From the NCBI RefSeq assembly GCF_900116665.1, contig NZ_FPBK01000003.1, forward strand, positions 1 through 64,000: a DNA stretch of 64,000 bases, read 5' to 3'. The notes beneath the pieces were generated by a model that worked only from the letters and a program-made list of their open reading frames with translations, was not told the DNA's origin and made no database searches. A program made the position numbers and the translations under genes. The DNA is from Pustulibacterium marinum. Its GTDB lineage: Bacteria; Bacteroidota; Bacteroidia; Flavobacteriales; Flavobacteriaceae. How positions within the stretch are numbered: the stretch's first letter is position 1; the number at the start of each line of letters is the position of its first letter. Shown piece after piece: positions 1 through 9,487 of the stretch.

Positions 1-1727
1 AGAATATGGCAGTGGAAAAACCAATCACCCACTTCATTAGCATCAAACTCAATAACCACTTTTTGCATGGGAGCCACGTCTACGGTATGCTTTAAAGGAG
101 AATATGCTCCATTCTTATTCAGTACTCTAAAAAAGTGACCATGCAAGTGCATAGGGTGATGCATCATGGTAAGGTTGTTTAAAGTTATGCGAACTACCTC
201 CCCTTTTTCTATTTTTATTTTATCGGTTTCCGATAAGGGTACGCCATTGATACTCCACACATACCGATTCATATTTCCGGTAAGATTGAACAAGAGTTCT
301 TTCACAGGCTTAGTACTGTCAAATTCAGTTTTCTTTGGAGCTTTTAAAAAGTTATAGTTAAACTGTGGATTACCAGCAGTTTTCATATGGCTACCCACTA
401 CTTTTTCAGCTGGTATCTTGTAGCCCATTTCCATACTGTGCTGGCTGTTCATACTATTGTTCTTCATAGAATCACTGGCCATCTGCATGGGTTTTTCATC
501 AGAGAATTTCTTGTCTTTTTTCATAGCCATTTGCCCATCCATGTTCTTTTGCATATTGTCCATAGTCATGTTACCCATTTTCATTTGGTACTTCTTCATC
601 ACTTTAATGGAATCCTGATGATGTGGTCTGAATTTTGAAGCTGGCGCTCCCATTTTCATATCCATTTGCATCATCTTTTTCATCTTGGCAATCAAATCGG
701 GTTTGGGTACTACAGGAGCTTCTTGCAATGGTCCTTCTCCCAGTGTTGCAGTAGCAAAACCAGAGCCATCTTGTGCCATGGCACGTACTTGCAGTTTTCC
801 ATTAGCTGGAATGGTCACTACAAAGTCATAGGTTTCTGCCACCCCAATAAGCGTTTTATTGTGGGCTACGGGTACCACGTTCTGCCCATCAGACGCAATG
901 AGCATAGGGTCATTAGCGCCTCCAAAAGTTAGCCAGTAATACGATGCTGCTGAGGCATTAACAAATCGAACGCGTACTTTTTCTCCAGGTTGAAAACTTG
1001 GGTATTCCTGTTGATTTTTACCGTTGATCAAAAAGGTATCATAAAAATTATCACTAATAGCAAAGTCGGGCATGCGCTGCCACATCATTTTTAATTTGGC
1101 ACCCACGGCTCCTTTTTTGATGATCTTATCCCAACTTTGCACTTGTTTCTTTTTGATCAAATACCATTCATTACCTCTTTTTAAATTCTTAAGTTGAGAG
1201 GCAGGGTTTTCATCCATCCAATCCGATAGTACCAATACCAGATCCTTATCGTAGGCTACCGGTTTCTCTTTGGGGTTTATCTGTATAGATCCGTACACAC
1301 CGCGTTGCTCTTGCAGTCCTGTATGGGAATGATACCAGTAGGTTCCGGCTTGTTTCAATTCAAATTTATAGGTAAACGTTTCACCGGGCGCTATGGGCGG
1401 TGTGGTTAAATAAGGTACGCCATCATAGAAATTGGGCAATATCAGTCCGTGCCAGTGTACCGAAGTTTCATGATCTAAATTATTGGTTACGTGAATCACG
1501 GCAAACTCCCCTTCTATAAATTCTAGATTTGGACCGGGAATACCTCCATTAATGGTAATGGCATCAATATCCTTCCCTGTAAAGTTTACAGTTGTATGGT
1601 CTATGGTTAAATGGTATTCGTGCTCTGGAAGGTTATGAATATTTTCTTCGGAAAGATTGGCCGTTTGCGCCCATAAGGATGGCGATACACACAACAGACC
1701 AACAAAATAATATAGCTTTTTTAACAT
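1..1727 (-). CDS. Multicopper oxidase, CopA/PcoA-like (3' end off the window)
   Basis: Translating the minus strand from the ATG at 1727 gives an open frame to the window edge (about 575 codons). It starts with a signal peptide ending in SLWAQ, which suggests export. Copper-ligand motifs are visible: HWHG and HSHTGLQ in the first cupredoxin domain, HPMHLHGHFF and WFFHCHIL in the last. Between them, at about 480-690, lies a Met-rich stretch with repeated MxxM/MKMG/MQMA spacing, as in PcoA/CopA copper-resistance oxidases, where such segments bind Cu(I). The likely role is periplasmic or surface oxidation of cuprous ion. The neighbouring HYC_CC_PP gene, 88 bp upstream and co-directed, fits a copper locus. 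The last few residues lie outside the window. Laccase-like activity on organics cannot be excluded. Confidence 0.93.
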   Translation of the reverse strand, partial: MLKKLYYFVGLLCVSPSLWAQTANLSEENIHNLPEHEYHLTIDHTTVNFTGKDIDAITINGGIPGPNLEFIEGEFAVIHVTNNLDHETSVHWHGLILPNFYDGVPYLTTPPIAPGETFTYKFELKQAGTYWYHSHTGLQEQRGVYGSIQINPKEKPVAYDKDLVLVLSDWMDENPASQLKNLKRGNEWYLIKKKQVQSWDKIIKKGAVGAKLKMMWQRMPDFAISDNFYDTFLINGKNQQEYPSFQPGEKVRVRFVNASAASYYWLTFGGANDPMLIASDGQNVVPVAHNKTLIGVAETYDFVVTIPANGKLQVRAMAQDGSGFATATLGEGPLQEAPVVPKPDLIAKMKKMMQMDMKMGAPASKFRPHHQDSIKVMKKYQMKMGNMTMDNMQKNMDGQMAMKKDKKFSDEKPMQMASDSMKNNSMNSQHSMEMGYKIPAEKVVGSHMKTAGNPQFNYNFLKAPKKTEFDSTKPVKELLFNLTGNMNRYVWSINGVPLSETDKIKIEKGEVVRITLNNLTMMHHPMHLHGHFFRVLNKNGAYSPLKHTVDVAPMQKVVIEFDANEVGDWFFHCHI

Positions 1728-1814
1728 GTAACAATCTTTTTAAAATAGTAAATGATGAGCTAACTAATAAGAGGTATATACTTGCAGAAGTTTACACCCA
1801 TGATTACATCATTC

Positions 1815-2249
1815 CTAGATTAAAAAAGATGCTAATAAAATATAAAGCGGTTCTTGACTTTTGGGTGGTCCTTTAGCAGGAATGCTAACTTCTTGCTCAA
1901 GAGTAGTGCATACCTGTAACTCGTCCCATCCTTCATTGATTTCGGGAATACTGCATACAATTGTAGCAACTGCTTCGGGAGCATCTTGCTGCACATCATG
2001 CTGACCTTTGACATAGATTTGTTGGTCGTGACAACAATGAGCCTGTTGATGTAATTGATGATCTTTATGAGTGCTTAGAACGGCCTCACAGCAATTGGTA
2101 TGCGCTGACGGACGCAGGGATGTAGTCACCAACGTATCCGCGCAATAATGTTTATGTACCGTAAAAGACAGTGTAGACATCAGTGTAAGGCATGCTACAA
2201 GCATACAGCTTAACTGCTGAACATACAATCTTATCTTTTTTCCGGCCAT
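1815..2249 (-). CDS. HYC_CC_PP family protein (metal-associated, exported)
   Basis: 144 residues. A hydrophobic segment at about 15-32 (signal peptide or anchor) is followed by the diagnostic HYC motif (about 34-36), two CC pairs (CCEAV and CCHDQ, flanked by several His) and a late PP (PAKGPPKSQEP). These define the Bacteroidota HYC_CC_PP family. The Cys/His content suggests binding of soft metals. The gene lies just upstream of the multicopper oxidase on the same strand, so it probably belongs to a copper-handling operon; this is inferred from context. The start is the only ATG before the hydrophobic segment. The biochemical role of the family is not known to me. Confidence 0.8.
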   Translation of the reverse strand: MAGKKIRLYVQQLSCMLVACLTLMSTLSFTVHKHYCADTLVTTSLRPSAHTNCCEAVLSTHKDHQLHQQAHCCHDQQIYVKGQHDVQQDAPEAVATIVCSIPEINEGWDELQVCTTLEQEVSIPAKGPPKSQEPLYILLASFLI

Positions 2250-2392
2250 GAATAATATTTTTAATATAACATCCCTAAAAATACTTAGTTCTCAGTGCAT
2301 TTCATATTAAAAGGAATGTAAAGGAATCCTAAAGATTTGTAAAGAAGATGTTTTTGTATGGCAAAGAAATACCTGTATTCTAGATGATATCG

Positions 2393-2773
2393 CTAGTGCT
2401 TTGGCAGTCGTTTGTACCTCTTCACATACACCAACCCTAGCATAATACATATAGGCACTACAACACAGATCCATACAGAGGCTTGCACATAAGTGAGCCC
2501 CCAACGTTCAAACCAATTCAGAAAAGCTACAGCGCTATCAAACAGGCGGTCTGAAAATAGTTCAAAATCTGGTATCAACCATAATACCACGGCGAGCAAT
2601 ACGCAAAAACACGGAAATAGGTATTTCTTTTTTACAATGTTCCCAATCAAAAAGACAAAGCACATCGGTATGATGATGAAATACACAATGATGTTCACCT
2701 CACGATAGGTAAACCCCGTATGCAGTGCTATCCACTTGAGGAGATGATAAGTACCGTCAAAAACTTCTTTCAT
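2393..2773 (-). CDS. Hypothetical membrane protein
   Basis: 126 residues with three clear hydrophobic helices (about 27-47, 51-67 and 98-117) and a basic C-terminus (VKRYKRLPKH). I do not recognise a family. The gene starts 2 bp after the stop of the 130-residue membrane protein at 2776-3168, so the two are almost certainly co-transcribed. No catalytic motif is visible. Confidence 0.75.
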   Translation of the reverse strand: MKEVFDGTYHLLKWIALHTGFTYREVNIIVYFIIIPMCFVFLIGNIVKKKYLFPCFCVLLAVVLWLIPDFELFSDRLFDSAVAFLNWFERWGLTYVQASVWICVVVPICIMLGLVYVKRYKRLPKH

Positions 2774-2775
2774 AC

Positions 2776-3168
2776 CTATGCAGCCACCTTAGCAGGATTG
2801 TTTCTAAAAAGATACAAAAAAAGCATCGCAAAAATGCCGTATACTGCGGTAAGCACTATGATGAACGTGGAAGGCGCTTCACTTCGTATCGTCATTTTAA
2901 AAAGGACTACTGCCCCTACTCCAAAGTGCATCAAATTTCCCATGACAATAGGGCGGTTATAAATACCGCCGATAATACTTCCTTTGGCCATCCAATTCAC
3001 TAGCCCAAATCCCATATACAAGGTGCTTAGCAATTGCAAACATAGTACAGTAACGCTAGTCACTTCCGTTTCTAGATAAGACGCTAGTTCATTGGGTAAA
3101 AAAGATAGTGAGATTCCTATGGCAGCCAAAAACAAGGCACTACTGGTCATAATGATCTTGGTATTCAT
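2776..3168 (-). CDS. Hypothetical four-helix membrane protein
   Basis: 130 residues with about four transmembrane helices: about 6-23, 40-60, 73-92 and 99-121. The first could also act as a signal sequence. No conserved catalytic residue is apparent. It is the first gene of a two-gene operon with the membrane protein at 2393-2773. Function unknown. Confidence 0.78.
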   Translation of the reverse strand: MNTKIIMTSSALFLAAIGISLSFLPNELASYLETEVTSVTVLCLQLLSTLYMGFGLVNWMAKGSIIGGIYNRPIVMGNLMHFGVGAVVLFKMTIRSEAPSTFIIVLTAVYGIFAMLFLYLFRNNPAKVAA

Positions 3169-3256
3169 GGGGTTGTTAGGTGGTTTTAGTATGTTAGTCG
3201 CTACTATTCCTAGTACGTTACGCTACAACCGTGAGCTTAACTTATACAATCATTTT

Positions 3257-3685
3257 TTAATATTCGTATAAAATGTTTTGTTCAGAATTTGTTATGTTCA
3301 GTAGCACTTCGTTTCCGTCTATTTGCAAGTTTGAAATATCAAATGTCAATTCTTTTGTGATATACGCTTCACATAATTCCTCATTCTTTAATGATAATCT
3401 CAAATTTCTTTGAGGCGGATCTGATTCCAGAATATCTTCCGAATCTATCAGTTTTAATTCCCAAGTATTTCCGTCACAACCACCCGAACTAAAATTAATT
3501 TTCAAACAGTCGCCATTTATTTCTAAACTGTTTATTTCTAATTGATCAAAAGTCCCATTTTGATATTGTTCGGCGCTAATTAATGTCTCAAAATCACAAT
3601 TTGCTGAGCTTCCATTATTGTTATCATCATCTGTACAGGCTAAAATTGAAAGTCCGATAACTAAAGTAAATAATATTCTTTTCAT
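3257..3685 (-). CDS. Small lipoprotein of unknown function
   Basis: 142 residues. The leader MKRILFTLVIGLSILAC is a lipoprotein signal with the acylated Cys at 17. The following Asp/Asn-rich stretch (DDDNNNGSS) resembles the negatively charged export signals that send Bacteroidota lipoproteins to the cell surface. The rest looks beta-rich, with one GGCDGNTWELKLIDS segment of the kind seen in small Bacteroidota lipoproteins. Three further Cys residues could form disulfides. No family recognised. It is monocistronic, with no close neighbour on the same strand. Confidence 0.8.
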   Translation of the reverse strand: MKRILFTLVIGLSILACTDDDNNNGSSANCDFETLISAEQYQNGTFDQLEINSLEINGDCLKINFSSGGCDGNTWELKLIDSEDILESDPPQRNLRLSLKNEELCEAYITKELTFDISNLQIDGNEVLLNITNSEQNILYEY

Positions 3686-3904
3686 TTGAGTTTCTTTTTT
3701 ATCAGATTCGATTTTTTCAATTAGTTGCGTCTAAATTGTATTTAACCCATTGATACCCCCACCAAAATACAACTTTTACACACCAAACCCCAAACAATAA
3801 AAACAATTGGTGGCTGAGTGCTTTGTGGAATGCAATGGAGCAAAGTGTATCGAAGCCCTCTAAACTAAATGTTTTTTAACTCAGATCTTTGTTGTAACCA
3901 GTTT

Positions 3905-4479
3905 TTATTCAATTTCTGCTCTTAAATTTTCGATTTCGGTATCCCAAAAACTTGATTCAAGATAATAATTCGGATTCAACGTTTTAAATTTATTTTCTAA
4001 TTCAGTCAGATGTTTTTCGGTAAACATTGATTCGAAAAATCCATCTTCTCCAAACTCGTTGTTTATTTTTTCAATGAAATCTCTGAAAAGAAGAAGGGAA
4101 GAAGCCAATTCCGAAATAATTTTGTTCATATTTTCCATAAACTCAAATCCTTGTTCGTGGTCAAGTAGAACTAATTTGTCATTGTCAGATGAATCAATGC
4201 AAATTGGATTTCCACTATTGTCAGAGCCGAAAATCCAATAATCTTTAGCTTTTTCATCTAAATCATCATATTCATAATAGCTTTGGATGTATTGAATTCC
4301 CAATCATAACTTCTTAATCCAAATCCTAAAAAGGGTGCTGCATCTTCGGGAAATCCGATTTTTAAAAATTCTTTTGTTTTTTCGTTTAGATTTGATTTTT
4401 CTACTTGGTCAATCGGAAATTCAACCCATCTTTCAGAGTCATTACTCATCCATATTGTTTTAAATTCAGTTGGATTCAT
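3905..4479 (-). pseudogene. SUKH (SMI1/KNR4-like) gene broken by a frameshift
   Basis: Two overlapping minus-strand frames together make one SMI1/KNR4-like protein. Frame one (4479 to 4258) carries the N-terminal half with FLKIGFPEDAAPFLGFG. Frame two (from about 4303 to 3905) carries the characteristic block YWIFGSDNSGNPICIDS followed by VLLDHE. The switch must fall at about 4260-4303, around the codons for SYDWEFN. Joined length would be about 185-190 residues, normal for the superfamily. SUKH proteins are often immunity proteins against polymorphic nuclease toxins. No toxin gene is adjacent. Either the gene is dead or the sequence has an indel error here. Confidence 0.75.
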
Positions 4480-4774
4480 TTCGTTTGGTCAAATTGGTTA
4501 TAACGGCTCGAATATGCGTAGTGCGGGATTTCAAAGCGATTTCCTATCAAACCGTTGCGATGTTTATTAAATGTACTGCCCTTAAAATTAGCACTTTCCG
4601 CCGAATGTTTTATATACCGTGTTGTGTTTTCATGCTTTATCCTCCATAGTCTGCCTGTGTGTCGGGGCAGCCATACTCTTTGCCAAGTTTTGGTTTGTGC
4701 GTCGGCTTTTTTAAGCGACTTGGCGATGTGTATGGTTGCGAAGGGTTGGCTTTTATTTCTACGACTCAATTTAT
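4480..4774. other. Hairpin-rich non-coding spacer, cassette-boundary-like
   Basis: An open frame crosses this spacer, but its product is basic and low in hydrophobics, and the DNA is dominated by repeats, so I treat it as non-coding. Arms at 4667-4688 and 4718-4739 form a long imperfect hairpin. The 10-mer GTGCGTCGGC (4697-4706) lies in its loop and recurs beyond the other end of the neighbouring large gene at 9523. The palindrome GGTTATAACGG-like sequence at about 4497-4505 abuts the SUKH gene. Base composition (GC-richer than both flanking genes) also marks it as distinct. Confidence 0.5.
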
Positions 4775-7700
4775 TTATAAGATTTCTTCTCTTAGCAAGT
4801 AAGCATTTACAGAACTTTTTTCTATTAAGAAATTAAGAATAACTAAAACTCGTTCCTTAAGGTTTTTGTTTCTCCTAACTTCTGTTCGATTAATAAATAA
4901 ATATTTACGTATCAGTATTTCTAAATAATATACAGTATTTACACCTAGTTTATCAGTCCATAAATTCTTGTTGCTATTAAGCATATCACTTATCCAAAAA
5001 ATTCCATCATTTATGAAGTTACTTCCAATTTGATTTAAAACTTGTGAAACTGAATCAAGAACAAAAACATTTTCGCCTAAATCAGCTACAATTCTTTTAT
5101 AGAATCTCTTATCTCTGGATTTAAGAGAATGCCATTCTTTTGCATCTTTTCTCCACCAGGGCCATGCAAGTAAATAACTATGCACTAACTCTTTTGTATG
5201 ATAACCTCCTTCTTTTGCAATTCTAACTATATGAGAGTAAAATGCTTCCCAAACAAGCCAGAATTGTTCATATCTATTAATTCTATCCTGTGTCGAAATA
5301 AATTCTTCGAGTAAATATTTGGTTTCTTCACTTGATGAAAGATGATTAACAATAGGAGAAATAAATGAACTTATTTCTTGAGAGTCTTTATTTAAGATGA
5401 ATGGACAAATTTTTCTAAAAAAGCGGAACCTTAATTTAATTAGATTGGTTTCTCTTTTATACTTCAATAGATTCTCGAAAAGAATTGGTAATATTTTTAG
5501 AATAAAACTATTCAATAATTTATTTTGAGATTTAATCGGAACTAATTGAATTACAGTTTCTAAATCCTTTAACTCAAAGTCGTTTAAATTTAAATCATCA
5601 AAATTTATGTCACTAACATCAACTTGGAAAACATCTTCTATTTCATCTTCATTACTTTCTATAAATTCCCGAACTAATACAGCTTGTGGTTTTCTTGGAC
5701 TGAACGGGTGTTTACTTTCCCCGTCAGCCACGTTCTTGAAATTGGAATATAATGGTTTAATTTTCAAGAAAGCGTAAATAATTATTAATGCATCTTCACT
5801 AGATATTTCCCATAATGAATTGACAATAGATTCTATTGAATAATCGCAAACACGTTTATATTCTCCAATAGAGTGTTCATCAAATAAGATTAGCAGTAAA
5901 AGATTATTGTAATCTTTCTTATTGTCAGGAAACAGCCTATACAAAAGAGGAATAGCATTTATTGCCACTTCAACACCATCAGATATTTGGTAGCCATAAC
6001 CATCTCTTAGTGGTGCAATAGCAAAATCATGAATTATATCTCTACATAATTCAAGTTCTTCTTCGCTTAAACTCTCGGAGTATTCTTTAAGAAGTGCAAA
6101 ACTAGCAAAAGCAGGAGTTGAAAAGTCGAAATGATTTGACTTTGCTATGTCTGGATTTATAAGCTCATTAATTTCCTTTATAACAAGATTTGGATTATTT
6201 TCATATTGAGCATATTGAGATGTATCTTGCTTTTGGTCAAACTTATTTCTACTCCATAAACTTAAAGCAGTATATTTCATAAAACTTGAGTACTCTTTTT
6301 CACCTTCCTCACTATATCTTTTCAATTCTGGTTCAATCTCTGGATTTAAGTCAACCAATATGCCATTATCTTTTTGCTCAATCTTAGGCTTCATTTTACG
6401 CCTATCAATTCTAGCAATGAGAAGTTTTTGAGTTTTAGTTAATTTTTTCTTTTTGTGCTCATCAATTATTGACCATATAGAATTCTGTCTTCTTTCAACT
6501 TCTTCATCTTTTGTTTCTTCCGACTTGAAAAACTGATAATTCAAGGCAATATGCTCAATAGTGACTTTTCTATGCTTGTCTTTTAGAGTTTTTATTCTTT
6601 CATCTTCGTGAACTTTATTCCTTTGATTCATTCCAGCCCCAATGCGGTATATTGTGGCCGCTGTATGTTCGGACGTGTATAAAGTAATATCATAAAGAAA
6701 TAACTCAATAGACTTAAATAAAATCTCTGCAATCTCAAAGTATTTTTCAGGGTGAGCTTTTACGACACTTGCAACTACGGATGTAATAGATGCCGATTTT
6801 GATTTAGCAAGCAAATATTTTAACCATTGAGAAAGAATGTTAGTCTTATCAATTTTTGCCGTTTCCAATAAATATTTTTCAAGTGCCATGTGCATACACT
6901 GTAAAACATGTGGTGTAACTGGCGACCCCGTTCCTCTATGCATAGACCATAATGCATTACTTATATATTGCTTCTGAGTAATACCATCATCTATATGTAT
7001 ATCAACACATTCAACATCTTCCCCATACTTTGATTTGGAATAATATTCTACAGTTCGGTTTGTAAAATCTACAATAAAATCAAATGTTTCCTTAGGTGAA
7101 AATCGAAGTAGCCAATATATTGGGGTTTGTAAAGCACTTGATGGGAAATAATCAAAACCATTCTTATTTAGCGAATAGTATTGTTCCATATCAATTCCTC
7201 CATAACCAAACATATCATTATCCTCAGATTCTTGTTTAAACCAAAACAGGTCAGCAATTTTAATAATCTCAGATGGTAAGGCTTGAATAATCGGTATGTT
7301 TTCATGCGTTTTTGTTAGCACATATTTACACAACTTATTGTAAGGAGAATTGTGATTAGTCCATTTATTATCGATGACGTTTTTAAATATTTCTTGAAGC
7401 TCAGCAACTAATTCCCTCGCACCTTGTATTATTATTTTGACTAATCCTTTTAATATATCAGAGTACCTATAGGTTTCTTTTTGCGATATGATACACTCAT
7501 AGAATTTAAGGGCAATTTTACTAGATTCTCTAGTAATAGTTCCAGTTTTGAATTCATCGTTCCATTCTTTTAAAAGAGGTATTAAAAATGAAGCATCTTC
7601 TATACTAAAGGATTCGAATTCATTAGATATAACATTTATGATTGCACCCCAACCAGAGCCCTTAGGTATTGTGAAAATATACTCAGGACTAATATCTTCA

Positions 7701-9487
7701 TCATTAACTTTTAACATCTTCATTAAAGGCTCATTAACTTCCTTACATGCAGTTCTTAACAAGAAAATGATTCTTCTTAAGAGTTTGAACTCTTCTTTAA
7801 ATAACAAATCTTTTCTTTCACAAAAGAAATTATTAGATATATCAGAAAGTAAAATAGATATTAGAATTTCATCTTGCCATGAAGTATCAATTGTTTCAGA
7901 GTAAATTACTTCCTCAATAATTTCTTCTATTTCATCAGGATTAAGAAAAATCTTATTAGAAATCCATAATCTAAATGCTCTTCTAATCGAAAGAGAAGTA
8001 CCTAGTTCGGCAAAAAATGAATCTAAATCCCTTTTGTGCTCCTGAAAAGTTCTTTCAATTAATAAATCAAGAGCCCATTCTTCATAAATATCATGAGTAA
8101 TGAAATATCCATTATTAGATGAGCTATATTCAATAATTTCTTCATTTTGCAGCAACGATAACGGCTCTTTTGAATACCCTTCAGCTTTAGAATAAAAGTT
8201 TCCACTTTTACTTCTATCTTTTGCCAAGGATAAAAAGCATTCCTCCCTTTCAATATGAATATTGTTCTTTGTATAGGTTGAGTTTTGAATTTTAGTTTTC
8301 CATAAGTTGGTTTTAAAATCGGAATAACTAGCCTTCTGACTATCCTCTGAATAGAATGTCAAATACTGGTTTAAATAGAAAGGATTTCTAATGAGATGTT
8401 GTAAACGTATTTCAGGTGGAATAATAAAACCATAGCTTTGAGCGAATTTATTTAACTCATCTTCGGTTATATTTTCTAAACTTATATTATTTGGAGATAA
8501 TCTGTATACATGAATTAATTGAAAGCGTAAATCATCAAGATATATATTTCTTGTTGTAAAAATAATGCACCAATTATTTTCGATTAATGATGCAACAAAC
8601 TCTTTAAAAGGCTCATTATTTTCAATTTCTGATAATCTTTCAGCAGAATCGATAATGATTACCTTGGATTTCTCGTTTTCATGACACTTTAAAAAATCAC
8701 TAAAGGATATAGAGTAGGGGAAAAACAAATCATTGATATGCTTTATTAAGAATTCGTTGGCTTTAAAAACATAAAATGGCTTTGATTTATTTCTGTCATA
8801 CAATTCTTTAACTAAAGCTGTTTTGCCAGTACCACCATTACCACTAATGATGATAGATTTGAATGTATTAGTTTGAGATTCAATTTCTAAGATTATGTCA
8901 TTTCTATCTATTTTAATTTGATTCTCTTTATACTGAATATCACAATGAATTGGAGTTAGAATACTTTTTGTGTGTAAGTCAATTTCATTTAACGAGTCAA
9001 CTTTCGATTTTTCATTACTAAAAAAGTATTCACCTAAATATGAGATATGAGGCTTTGCAAGTTGAATTTCGAAATTGCTTTGAACCTTCCATATTATCTC
9101 AATATTTATATTTTCAGCTTCTTTCTCTATTTCAACCTTATACTTGGGGTCTTTCTTATCTTTACTTGAACTTTCTGAAAATTCTTTATTTAGGTAAAAT
9201 AGAATCTTATCTAAGTCTTTGTTTTTGGATTTGGCTTTTTTTATAGAATCAATAATATCTTCCTTGTTATCTGAAACTTTTGAATCATAATACTTCGCCT
9301 GAAAACCAATCAATTGGTTGTCCTTTTCAATAGGTTCTGTTTCTATTCCTGTTTGATTTTTAAACCTAAAAATTCCAGTGGGAACATTATATTCATCGCA
9401 AAATAGATGATAAGCTAGCAACTCGAACATCGAAGTCTCTTCTCCATCAAATTTTGCTCTAAAAATATTCCAATTAAGTTTTATCAT
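4775..9487 (-). CDS. STAND NTPase with N-terminal PD-(D/E)XK-like nuclease domain; Avs-like anti-phage candidate
   Basis: 1570 residues in three parts. Residues 1-150 resemble restriction-endonuclease-fold domains: NQTGIETEPI (44-53) then IGFQAKYYDSK (60-70), where QAK fits the QxK variant of the catalytic core. Residues about 205-480 are a STAND/NACHT-type ATPase: Walker A GNGGTGKT (216-223), Walker B VIIIDSAERL (276-285), sensor FTTR (310-313), NPF (368-370) and a winged-helix motif HDIYEEW (465-471). The remaining 1,090 residues are helical and repeat-like, as in sensor domains. This architecture and length match Avs-type defence ATPases, where phage protein binding to the C-terminus activates the effector. 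The gene is AT-rich, single, and flanked by repeat-bearing spacers. The exact Avs class cannot be set by eye; no phage data are implied. Confidence 0.85.
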   Translation of the reverse strand: MIKLNWNIFRAKFDGEETSMFELLAYHLFCDEYNVPTGIFRFKNQTGIETEPIEKDNQLIGFQAKYYDSKVSDNKEDIIDSIKKAKSKNKDLDKILFYLNKEFSESSSKDKKDPKYKVEIEKEAENINIEIIWKVQSNFEIQLAKPHISYLGEYFFSNEKSKVDSLNEIDLHTKSILTPIHCDIQYKENQIKIDRNDIILEIESQTNTFKSIIISGNGGTGKTALVKELYDRNKSKPFYVFKANEFLIKHINDLFFPYSISFSDFLKCHENEKSKVIIIDSAERLSEIENNEPFKEFVASLIENNWCIIFTTRNIYLDDLRFQLIHVYRLSPNNISLENITEDELNKFAQSYGFIIPPEIRLQHLIRNPFYLNQYLTFYSEDSQKASYSDFKTNLWKTKIQNSTYTKNNIHIEREECFLSLAKDRSKSGNFYSKAEGYSKEPLSLLQNEEIIEYSSSNNGYFITHDIYEEWALDLLIERTFQEHKRDLDSFFAELGTSLSIRRAFRLWISNKIFLNPDEIEEIIEEVIYSETIDTSWQDEILISILLSDISNNFFCERKDLLFKEEFKLLRRIIFLLRTACKEVNEPLMKMLKVNDEDISPEYIFTIPKGSGWGAIINVISNEFESFSIEDASFLIPLLKEWNDEFKTGTITRESSKIALKFYECIISQKETYRYSDILKGLVKIIIQGARELVAELQEIFKNVIDNKWTNHNSPYNKLCKYVLTKTHENIPIIQALPSEIIKIADLFWFKQESEDNDMFGYGGIDMEQYYSLNKNGFDYFPSSALQTPIYWLLRFSPKETFDFIVDFTNRTVEYYSKSKYGEDVECVDIHIDDGITQKQYISNALWSMHRGTGSPVTPHVLQCMHMALEKYLLETAKIDKTNILSQWLKYLLAKSKSASITSVVASVVKAHPEKYFEIAEILFKSIELFLYDITLYTSEHTAATIYRIGAGMNQRNKVHEDERIKTLKDKHRKVTIEHIALNYQFFKSEETKDEEVERRQNSIWSIIDEHKKKKLTKTQKLLIARIDRRKMKPKIEQKDNGILVDLNPEIEPELKRYSEEGEKEYSSFMKYTALSLWSRNKFDQKQDTSQYAQYENNPNLVIKEINELINPDIAKSNHFDFSTPAFASFALLKEYSESLSEEELELCRDIIHDFAIAPLRDGYGYQISDGVEVAINAIPLLYRLFPDNKKDYNNLLLLILFDEHSIGEYKRVCDYSIESIVNSLWEISSEDALIIIYAFLKIKPLYSNFKNVADGESKHPFSPRKPQAVLVREFIESNEDEIEDVFQVDVSDINFDDLNLNDFELKDLETVIQLVPIKSQNKLLNSFILKILPILFENLLKYKRETNLIKLRFRFFRKICPFILNKDSQEISSFISPIVNHLSSSEETKYLLEEFISTQDRINRYEQFWLVWEAFYSHIVRIAKEGGYHTKELVHSYLLAWPWWRKDAKEWHSLKSRDKRFYKRIVADLGENVFVLDSVSQVLNQIGSNFINDGIFWISDMLNSNKNLWTDKLGVNTVYYLEILIRKYLFINRTEVRRNKNLKERVLVILNFLIEKSSVNAYLLREEIL

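Noticed and set aside
387-932. Plus-strand frames over the multicopper oxidase
   Set aside because: Shadow frames of the minus-strand Met/His-rich coding region.
4476-4769. 97-codon minus-strand frame between the SUKH and STAND genes
   Set aside because: Product is basic, lacks a hydrophobic core, and the DNA is a hairpin-rich spacer resembling the one at 9488-9660.
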